A stretch of 12,115 nucleotides of DNA from Desulfobulbaceae bacterium. Lineage in GTDB: Bacteria > Desulfobacterota > Desulfobulbia > Desulfobulbales > Desulfocapsaceae. Position numbers and translations under genes: made by a program. Position 1 is the first letter of the stretch. Each line of letters begins with the position of its first letter. The stretch covers positions 1 through 12,115 of the forward strand of contig JAMOMO010000185.1 in the NCBI GenBank assembly GCA_027067035.1, in the 5' to 3' direction. Below are positions 6,666-12,115 of this stretch, piece after piece. Below the pieces are notes generated by a model that saw only the letters and a list, made by a program, of their open reading frames with translations, ran no database searches and was not told the DNA's origin.

Positions 6666-9600
6666 TTATTTTTTCCTCTTTACCTCGGCACAAAGCTTAT
6701 GGCCGCCAGATTCTCCTCCTTTCTGATAGAGAACCGCAAGCTCTTCCTTCCCGTTACATTTCATCACAAAGGCCTCAGCCAACCGAATATGGCGAACATA
6801 ATTCAAGTCCTGAAAGTCTTCCTGGGCCAGAAGCCAGTTCCAGTCCAGACAGTTCCCGCCACCTTTACTGGAACAGACCGCAGAGCCGCCACCCTTTTCT
6901 TCAAGAATTGTCAGATAGGGAATACCCAGTGAGGTTATGTTCTGGAAGAAATGGGACCCCTGGGACGGGTCGGCATGGAGCTGTTCATTCTGCAGTTCAA
7001 CTATCGCCCCCACCCCTGAGATATCACGCCACTGCACAGGAATTCCAAGCCAGGGATCAGCCGACCCCCAGCGTCCCGGACCAATCAGGAGGTATGGCCG
7101 TTCTTCAGCCTGCAGTCTTGCATTTAATGTATTGATTTCAGCTGCAATATTTCGTGTAGCTCCGGCATCAAAGCTCTCCGGTCTCACCAGAAGAATATCG
7201 GCCATATTCTCAAAGCGTCCATGGCCCAGGCAGGACCTGGAAAAGCAGAATGCCCTGTCAATATCATAGGAACAGATAGCGACATCGCTATGTTCACCGC
7301 CGGTCACCATTGGTCGCATCTGGAGAAAATAGAACTCACTTTTCTGAATTTTTTTATCCAGCCGGACCGCAAACTCAATCTCAACCTCACAGCCCATGCC
7401 GCGCCGGCCCAGATCGAGAAGTTCCTGGAGAATCTCAGGTAAAGGATAGAGCCTGTGCTTTAAGATACGGGCAAAGGTGACCACCTTCATTCCGGGCATG
7501 ACGGAATCACGTATTCGGTTCTCCTCCGGAATAAATGTGGACGAGAGCAGTTGTACCGGCTCTTCATGCTCGGCATCCTGCACCAGCCGCTTCACCAGAT
7601 TGGAGTCTTCCCGCTTCACCCGGTTGGAACGACACATATCAATGGCATAAAAATGACGCTGGCAGTTTTCCAGGATATCATCCACAGTGGAAAACTGAAC
7701 CAGTCGTTTGGGATGGGCGGGAGAAAACCGCAGGGAGCGTTCCCCTTCCACCACTGTCTTTCCGATTCCGAGGGCAATGTGGGCTATCCCCTCATCGGCC
7801 TTCATCTTCATCACCGGATAGTAATTGTGGGACTGGGCAACCCCCGAGATATGCGGGTAATAATAGCACTCATATTCCTGTCCGGCGACCTGCTGGATAA
7901 TAACGGCCATGGAATCATCCCGACCCTGTTCAGACACCTTGGAGTAGGCCCGGGGACTCTCAAACCAGGTGGAGGCATAAACAAGCTTAATGGCATCTTC
8001 GAGCTGCTGACAGCGAAGGGAGAATGAAGGGTGATTGTTTGCCAGAAAATAGGTGGAATAAAGGCCTGCATATGGTCTGAAATGGGCATCCTCAAGAAGA
8101 CTTGAAGAACGGACAGAAATGGGAAAGGTGGTCTTGCTGAGAAACGCACGCAGATCCTCCTGGAGCCAGCCGGGGAGCTCTGCGGCTAGAAACATCTCTA
8201 TGACGGCATCATCCCCCGCTTCCTTGTCCAGCCGAAGCTGATTTTTGCTGATAAAATCATCAAAACCGTCTGCAGTAACGACACAGGTCTTGGGCAGGCC
8301 CACTCGATTCTCGGCGAGAACGGGATGGGATTGCCGCGACTGCTGGAGCTGCATCCACATAAATGCAAGACCACGTGCCTTACCACCCATGGAGCCATTA
8401 CCGATTTTCACAAAGTCCATGACCTCAGGATCAAAATGTTCCCGGGAAAACTTCACCACAACCCCCTGCTGCCGCAGCTTACGAAGGGAATGCACCTTAA
8501 AGACCAGATCATCGCGCAGATCGGGACAGCTCTTGATGCTGCTCACATAATCACGATGAAGACGGCTTGCCAGGGCCACCTCCGCACGAGCCATGACCCA
8601 GTTGGAAAAATGATTACATTCCGCATGATAGCGTAGGGATTCACACGGAATGCTACGCAGTTTCTGCTCAAACTCATAGAGATTGGAGGCATGCCCGATG
8701 GGAGTTCCATCCGGGTGCCGGAAGACAAAATCACCAAAACCCAGGTAGTTGAGAAAAAACGAGTGGATTTCATCTTTTACCAGCGGCGAATCTTTATCTA
8801 AAAACACAGCCGGTATGGCTTCGGCCCGCCGCCGGTTCTCAGGCTCGGAGGAGAGCATCAGCATGGGCAGATCCGGCACTTCTTTTCGTATGGTTTCAAG
8901 AAGGTGCAGCCCGGCTTCAGGATCGATCTTTCCATGACGCGGGAAACGAGCATCAGAAATAATCCCGAACACATAGGGTTTATAGGACTCATAGAGCACC
9001 ATCGCCTCTTCGTAATTAATGGCAGAGAGGATCTTGGGTCTGGCTCTCATCCGCAGCAGACGGTGCGGTTCATTGAGGCTCTCGTCCAGCACGGCCTGGG
9101 TCTGACGAACCACCTCATAGTAAAGAATGGGCAGAAAAAGGGATCTGTACACAGGAGAATCTTCCACCAGGATAATCACTCTCACCATGGCCCGGGCAGT
9201 ATCCGCATCCACATTGACATGATCTTCAAAATTCTTGATCAGTGACAGAAGCAGATCCGCCTCACAACACCAGAGATAGATATTATCGATGGACTGGCAA
9301 TCGATGTTTTTAGGCAGAGGATATATGCCCCTGACACTGTGGGAGATGAGCACCACCTGCTGGGTCGGGTGTATCTTCTTGATTGCGGCGCCCAGTGCAA
9401 AGGCATCCATGCCCCCCACATTGGGCATGGTGATAACCAGATCAAATGACTGTCTGCGGAGAATTTCAATGGCCTCCTGTCCCGAAGAAACCAGAGTAAT
9501 CCGCGGAGCACCACTTAAATTCCAGCCCTGATACTCACTTATTATACGCGTTGCAAGAGAGCCGTCTTCCTCCAGGATAAAGGCATCATAAGGGCTTGAG

Positions 9601-9698
9601 ACAAGGAGAATTTCTTCCACCTTAAAGGGCATCAACTCATGGAATATCTTAAAATGGGGATCAAAATCAGAGATCATCTTTCCAGATTCAAAGCGCAT
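6666..9698 (-). CDS. Tandem receiver-like domains fused to a PPDK_N (PEP synthase-type) ATP-binding domain
   Basis: A 1010-residue cytoplasmic protein. Residues 28-160 form a receiver-like domain whose phospho-acceptor position is Met91 (context DLVITMPNVGGMD), so it looks degenerate. Residues 172-320 form a second receiver-like domain that keeps the acidic pair (ILVEDSP, Glu179/Asp180), the acceptor Asp249 (GIISDARFP), Ser283/284 and Lys302, and so may be phosphorylated. Residues 427-800 match the PPDK_N ATP-grasp domain of pyruvate phosphate dikinase and PEP synthase: GGKARGLAFM (438-447), ISVRSSSLLED (527-537) and FYFLQMRPM (789-797). The usual swivelling phosphohistidine domain and PEP/pyruvate TIM barrel are absent. 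Instead a domain of about 200 residues has GPGRWGSADPWLGIPV (873-888) and SQGSHFFQN (912-920, His916). Automated labels call such proteins PEP synthase, but the layout argues against that activity. The ATG at 9698 is preceded by AAGGGA at about 8 nt. Confidence 0.85.
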   Translation of the reverse strand: MRFESGKMISDFDPHFKIFHELMPFKVEEILLVSSPYDAFILEEDGSLATRIISEYQGWNLSGAPRITLVSSGQEAIEILRRQSFDLVITMPNVGGMDAFALGAAIKKIHPTQQVVLISHSVRGIYPLPKNIDCQSIDNIYLWCCEADLLLSLIKNFEDHVNVDADTARAMVRVIILVEDSPVYRSLFLPILYYEVVRQTQAVLDESLNEPHRLLRMRARPKILSAINYEEAMVLYESYKPYVFGIISDARFPRHGKIDPEAGLHLLETIRKEVPDLPMLMLSSEPENRRRAEAIPAVFLDKDSPLVKDEIHSFFLNYLGFGDFVFRHPDGTPIGHASNLYEFEQKLRSIPCESLRYHAECNHFSNWVMARAEVALASRLHRDYVSSIKSCPDLRDDLVFKVHSLRKLRQQGVVVKFSREHFDPEVMDFVKIGNGSMGGKARGLAFMWMQLQQSRQSHPVLAENRVGLPKTCVVTADGFDDFISKNQLRLDKEAGDDAVIEMFLAAELPGWLQEDLRAFLSKTTFPISVRSSSLLEDAHFRPYAGLYSTYFLANNHPSFSLRCQQLEDAIKLVYASTWFESPRAYSKVSEQGRDDSMAVIIQQVAGQEYECYYYPHISGVAQSHNYYPVMKMKADEGIAHIALGIGKTVVEGERSLRFSPAHPKRLVQFSTVDDILENCQRHFYAIDMCRSNRVKREDSNLVKRLVQDAEHEEPVQLLSSTFIPEENRIRDSVMPGMKVVTFARILKHRLYPLPEILQELLDLGRRGMGCEVEIEFAVRLDKKIQKSEFYFLQMRPMVTGGEHSDVAICSYDIDRAFCFSRSCLGHGRFENMADILLVRPESFDAGATRNIAAEINTLNARLQAEERPYLLIGPGRWGSADPWLGIPVQWRDISGVGAIVELQNEQLHADPSQGSHFFQNITSLGIPYLTILEEKGGGSAVCSSKGGGNCLDWNWLLAQEDFQDLNYVRHIRLAEAFVMKCNGKEELAVLYQKGGESGGHKLCAEVKRKK

Positions 9699-9721
9699 GC
9701 GGAGATTCCCTTGTTGATGTT

Positions 9722-9772
9722 AAAAAAAAAACAGACCGGTCCCACATTCAGAGTGTAGCATAAGGACTGTCT
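9722..9772 (-). terminator. Intrinsic terminator of the exported-protein operon
   Basis: On the minus strand AGAC-GTCC (9772-9764) pairs with GGAC-GTCT (9742-9733) around a small internal mismatch, with a nested CAC/GTG stem in the loop, and is followed one base later by ten T (9731-9722). The T-run is the longest in the window. It should end the transcript coming from 12115-9908. The run stops only 23 bp before the start codon of the next gene. Confidence 0.6.
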
Positions 9773-9780
9773 TATGGAAA
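9752..9780 (-). promoter_or_regulatory. Candidate promoter of the receiver/PPDK_N gene, overlapping the terminator
   Basis: The minus strand has TTTCCA (9775-9780) as a -35 and TACACT (9752-9757) as a -10 with a 17-bp spacer and an extended -10 TGC. The sequence TTATGCTA around the -10 is the same as in the 4262-4290 promoter. Transcription would start near 9745, inside the terminator hairpin, so the new transcript would carry the U-run but not the complete stem. The -35 match is only moderate. Confidence 0.4.
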
Positions 9781-9907
9781 GAAAATGGAAATGAAGTCGT
9801 AGCTGTGGCTGTAAAATTGCCGCCGCACGCCGCAGCACTGGAAGAAGAACGAAGGAGCACAGGCAGGCAGCAGAGCAGCCACCCACTCATACCTCCCTTG
9901 AGGAAAA
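9773..9907. other. Short gene-free stretch after the small secreted protein gene
   Basis: There is no supported gene. A 56-codon frame on the minus strand (9890 to 9720) starts right after GGGAGGT, but the spacing is only one base, and the product ends in three Phe read from the terminator T-run, so it is taken as chance. CCTC-N4-GAGG at 9891-9902 is a minor hairpin. Confidence 0.5.
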
Positions 9908-10339
9908 CTAAAGTTTACCGCTGACAATCACTACCTGCCTGGCTGACGGGTCAAGGGCCAGGCTCTGCTGAGTCAAAATCATGGTACTCCCGCTGAAAAG
10001 TGAACCATCGATACGATTATAGAGAACCAGATAACAGTGGTACTCCTTGACGTTTTCCTGGCGGTAACGTTTATATCGGACAACAACCGGGAAAACCTTG
10101 TTCAGGCTGCCGTCTGAATCAAGCCTCTCCTTGGGTTCCATCCCCATGGCTTCATCGCCATACCTAAAGCTCACGTTGCAGCTGACTGACACGTAGCCAA
10201 TCCTTGATGAGAGATTTTTCACCTCTACCGGCACCTCAAAACCCTGTGACACCCAATCTTCATCTTCGGCAGCATGAGCAGGAGAGAAGAGCATAATCAG
10301 TAATAACCCGGAAAGAACAGCTGCAAAATAGTTCCGCAT
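9908..10339 (-). CDS. Small secreted protein, paralogue of the preceding gene product
   Basis: A 143-residue protein of unrecognised family. Residues 1-23 are a Sec signal peptide (MRNYF, hydrophobic core AAVLSGLLLIMLF, cleavage expected after AHA), so the mature protein of about 120 residues should be periplasmic or secreted. The mature part looks all-beta and holds exactly two Cys (54 and 102), which could form a disulfide. It shares a scheme with its neighbour: a VPVxVxxLxSxIxxVxVxCxVSF block, a second Cys about 45 residues later, and a C-terminal LxPxxRQVxxVxG block. AAAGG before the ATG is the ribosome binding site. It is the last gene of a three-gene run, 31 nt after the previous stop, and is followed by an intrinsic terminator. 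Confidence 0.7.
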   Translation of the reverse strand: MRNYFAAVLSGLLLIMLFSPAHAAEDEDWVSQGFEVPVEVKNLSSRIGYVSVSCNVSFRYGDEAMGMEPKERLDSDGSLNKVFPVVVRYKRYRQENVKEYHCYLVLYNRIDGSLFSGSTMILTQQSLALDPSARQVVIVSGKL

Positions 10340-10370
10340 AAAAAAACCTTTTAATGGATGAGAGGCAGAA

Positions 10371-10904
10371 TCAAAAGCGGCCCTTGACAGTTAAAACCTG
10401 CCGTTTATCAGGGGCCAGCTCTATTGTTTCCCTGATTTCACTGAGACTTACGGGTTCAGCACCATCGGCCTGTATCAATATCCTGCAGTCATAACTGCCA
10501 TGTTGGTCTCGCTGGCCATTTCTTGTGGGAACGGAGAGCAACATGGTACGGCCGCCATTCCTGGCCATCCCAAAAACAGTCTCTGTTCTTCCATACCCAG
10601 CAAAACTTACAATGCAAAGAACCCCCACACGACTGATCTCAGAAGGCAGATCTGACACAAAGACCGGAACACGGAGTCGGACCTCACCGGGAACAGCAAA
10701 GATATCACCCATACGCGACATACCTGATGCGAAGTCCTCCATGGCTTCTTTGCTCTCTTCTTCTTGCTGCTCTTCCAGGTCTTCGATGGGAATAGAAATG
10801 GAAGAAGAACTATAACCGGCAGCATCTTCAGCAAACCCTACTCCACTACCGGCCGCAACCATCAGAACAAGGCAAAAACAGAATAATACCCATCGCTTTC
10901 TCAT
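10371..10904 (-). CDS. Secreted protein with acidic linker, paralogue of the following gene product
   Basis: A 177-residue protein of unrecognised family. The ATG at 10904 is chosen because GGGAG stands 6 nt before it and it gives a clean signal peptide (MRKRW, then a hydrophobic core, cleavage expected near GFA at 23-25). An in-frame ATG at 10955, 17 nt after the preceding stop, would add 17 residues before the signal and is less likely. The mature protein starts with a Ser-rich and then strongly acidic segment (EDLEEQQEEESKEAMED, 41-57), followed by a beta-rich domain with Cys97 and Cys140. That domain (VPVFVSDLPSEISRVGVLC, ending LAPDKRQVLTVKGRF) is recognisably related to the downstream gene product, so the pair probably arose by duplication. 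It contains two further Cys only inside the signal peptide. Confidence 0.7.
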   Translation of the reverse strand: MRKRWVLFCFCLVLMVAAGSGVGFAEDAAGYSSSSISIPIEDLEEQQEEESKEAMEDFASGMSRMGDIFAVPGEVRLRVPVFVSDLPSEISRVGVLCIVSFAGYGRTETVFGMARNGGRTMLLSVPTRNGQRDQHGSYDCRILIQADGAEPVSLSEIRETIELAPDKRQVLTVKGRF

Positions 10905-10972
10905 AACATGCTCCCTATTGACAAGCCAAACAGCAGCAGACACCGAAATCTTCATGTCTCACCGGCCTCTTT

Positions 10973-12115
10973 TCATCTGAGTCTCTCATCTTTCCCCCTG
11001 ACAGCCCCATTTTCGTCTCCAGTTCCAGTCAGCTTGAGAGCCTTGGTGCGAATGACTCTGACAGGGGTGTCACCGCCACTCTCGCCATCTACAGCTCTGA
11101 TGACTCTACTTTCCTGGAATACTCCCAGCTCTTCGACAGGTTTTTTTGTCTTTGGCCGGGAAAGAGTATCTGCTGCTCCCGATAGAACAACAGGGGAAGT
11201 CGCACCTGCCATACGCCCTGTCCCACTCAAATGCAGAGAGGACGTCTGGACTTCAACCACCAGGGGATTCGTATTGGCAACAGGGCTTCCACCCGCCCTC
11301 CTCAGTGAAGATCCGGCCACAGTTTTTCGCAGCGTGGATGTTCTTTCAAGAAGGACATCACCACCTGCAGCCTTCTCTTTTCCAAGCCGATAGAGTCCGG
11401 CATATTTACTCTCGGCAAGTTTACCGGTCCCAGCCAGACGAAGAGAAGCGGTCTGAACTTCAACTATCAGAGACGCGTCCTGATTCTCTATTTTTCCCGG
11501 ATTTTTTCGATCACCTTTGTTTTGCCGTGCAAGCGCAGCAGTGACAGCAGGTGAAACTCTGACATCAATTTTTTTTCTGTTCAGTGTCTGTAAGGCCCGG
11601 GCTCTGGTATCAAAATATTCTCCGCCCCTGTTCTCGCAGTTCTTCCGGGTCAGCTCACTTATCTTGCCATTACTGTTACAATAGCCTTCCGGCTGACAAA
11701 GCATCTTCGCCTGCCTCGCTGCTCCCTTGCTGAAGAATTTTCCCCGTTTTTTCAGGCACTCTTTTTCATTTTCATTTGACAGAAGTTTTCCATTCACACA
11801 GCAGAGTCCATTCTCAGCCCTGCAGGCCCGCCTCGCCTTTTCCGCCTGTTTTGCAGAATAATAAATGCCACCCTGCTTCTTGCACTGAGATTCTGTTTTC
11901 CCGGACTGCAGTTTACCTTTCACACAACAAAATCCCCGCTCGGGCCGACACTGCCGCTTTGCCTTTGATGCCTGATCAGCCGGGTAATAGCTGCCGCGCT
12001 GTTTTTTACACTGGGACTCTGTCTTCCCGGACTGCAGTTTATCTTTTACACAACAGAAACCCTGCTCAGAACGGCACTGCTGTTTCGCCTTTGATGCCTG
12101 TTTCGCGGGGTAATA
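10973..12115 (-). CDS. Cys-rich tandem-repeat protein with GTG-motif repeats (5' end outside window)
   Basis: The frame is open from the right edge to TGA at 10973-10975, giving 380 visible residues with the N-terminus missing. A GTG at 11923 is inside a repeat and is not the start. Visible residues 1-166 are four tandem repeats of about 42 residues, each with the pattern YY-x-A-K/D-Q-A...C...GFCC-x-x-K/N-GKL...C-K-K. Residues 167-380 are low-complexity, rich in Gly, Ser, Thr and Lys, and carry three copies of a VxVQTxxLxLxGTG-like motif. No enzyme signature and no transmembrane segment is visible. The cysteine pattern (four per repeat, three in the fourth) suggests disulfides or metal binding in an exported protein, but the signal peptide, if any, is off the window. 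It is followed by the two paralogous secreted proteins, 68 nt after its stop, probably in one operon. No family was recognised. Confidence 0.75.
   Translation of the reverse strand, partial: YYPAKQASKAKQQCRSEQGFCCVKDKLQSGKTESQCKKQRGSYYPADQASKAKRQCRPERGFCCVKGKLQSGKTESQCKKQGGIYYSAKQAEKARRACRAENGLCCVNGKLLSNENEKECLKKRGKFFSKGAARQAKMLCQPEGYCNSNGKISELTRKNCENRGGEYFDTRARALQTLNRKKIDVRVSPAVTAALARQNKGDRKNPGKIENQDASLIVEVQTASLRLAGTGKLAESKYAGLYRLGKEKAAGGDVLLERTSTLRKTVAGSSLRRAGGSPVANTNPLVVEVQTSSLHLSGTGRMAGATSPVVLSGAADTLSRPKTKKPVEELGVFQESRVIRAVDGESGGDTPVRVIRTKALKLTGTGDENGAVRGKDERLR
11018..11473 (-). repeat. Three protein-level repeats of a VQT...LxGTG motif
   Basis: Within the tail of the repeat protein, SLIVEVQTASLRLAGTGKLA (11473-11414), PLVVEVQTSSLHLSGTGRMA (11263-11204) and TPVRVIRTKALKLTGTG (11068-11018) are clearly related, with starts about 70 and 65 residues apart. 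Weaker half-period look-alikes (LLERTSTLRK between the first two) hint at a period near 35. The linkers are Gly/Ser/Lys-rich and variable. Confidence 0.7.
11618..12115 (-). repeat. Tandem 126-bp coding repeats (42-aa Cys-rich units)
   Basis: Four in-frame units: 12115-11990, 11989-11864 and 11863-11738 (42 codons each), and 11737-11618 (40 codons), then a decayed start of a fifth (YFDTRARALQTLN). Units 1 and 2 are nearly the same at the protein level and highly similar in DNA; unit 3 is clearly diverged and unit 4 more so. More copies may lie beyond the window edge. Confidence 0.85.

Noticed and set aside
6666..9698. Calling the 1010-aa protein a phosphoenolpyruvate synthase
   Set aside because: The phosphohistidine swivel and PEP/pyruvate TIM-barrel domains needed for that reaction are not present.
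9720..9890. 56-codon minus-strand frame after the 143-aa gene, preceded by GGGAGG
   Set aside because: The Shine-Dalgarno is only one base from the ATG, the 3' end is read from the terminator T-run, and the composition is not protein-like.
10905..10955. Upstream ATG at 10955 as the start of the 177-aa secreted protein
   Set aside because: It would put 17 residues before a well-formed signal peptide; the ATG at 10904 has the better-spaced GGGAG. Not fully excluded, because it lies only 17 nt after the preceding stop.
11921..11923. GTG at 11923 as the start of the repeat protein
   Set aside because: It lies inside the second repeat and the frame stays open, with repeat-coding sequence, to the window edge.
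11618..12115. Periodic repeats considered as a CRISPR array
   Set aside because: The period is 126 bp, the repeats have no unique spacers, they are in frame, and differences fall at codon third positions.

Overview
The window reads as a piece of a chromosome from a Gram-negative anaerobe, probably a sulfate-reducing or sulfur-cycling member of the Desulfobacterota (Desulfobulbales-like). That placement is an inference. It rests on a lipobox protein and secreted proteins with Sec signals, an AmmeMemoRadiSam radical SAM enzyme, a Bpt/Ate-type aminoacyl-tRNA-protein transferase, NADP-type glutamate dehydrogenase and a receiver/PPDK_N fusion kinase. The DNA looks near 50% GC throughout. I see no insertion sequence, integrase, phage gene, rRNA, tRNA or CRISPR array. 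Except for the first gene, every gene lies on the minus strand.

Layout from left to right. (1) 1-617, plus strand: the C-terminal part of a QmcA/paraslipin-type SPFH membrane protein, convergent with the next gene and separated from it by a hairpin. (2) 674-2691, minus strand: a DUF2959 lipoprotein gene followed 11 nt later by der (GTPase EngA), a likely two-gene operon. (3) 2692-3012: about 320 bp without a gene, holding a 10-bp inverted repeat and a leader hairpin. (4) 3013-4206, minus strand: a small 57-aa gene with a strong ribosome binding site, then amrS, read from a good sigma-70-like promoter at 4262-4290. (5) 4359-5138, minus strand: bpt, ended by a clear intrinsic terminator. (6) 5214-6563, minus strand: gdhA. 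(7) 6666-9698, minus strand: a 1010-aa protein with two receiver-like domains, a PPDK_N/PEP-synthase ATP-binding domain and a C-terminal domain that is not the usual phosphohistidine or PEP domain. (8) 9908-12115, minus strand: three consecutive genes for exported or probably exported proteins. The first (cut by the window edge) has four tandem cysteine-rich repeats of about 42 residues followed by three copies of a VxVQTxxLxLxGTG-type motif. The other two are signal-peptide proteins that are paralogues of each other.

Most of the window is housekeeping: ribosome assembly (Der), membrane microdomain protein (QmcA), N-degron tagging (Bpt) and ammonia assimilation (GdhA). The parts without a ready explanation are the right-hand block: the repeat protein with its two paralogous small exported partners, ending at an intrinsic terminator, and the receiver/PPDK_N protein whose probable promoter overlaps that terminator. 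These are the best candidates for an undescribed system. Nothing in the sequence proves that they work together.
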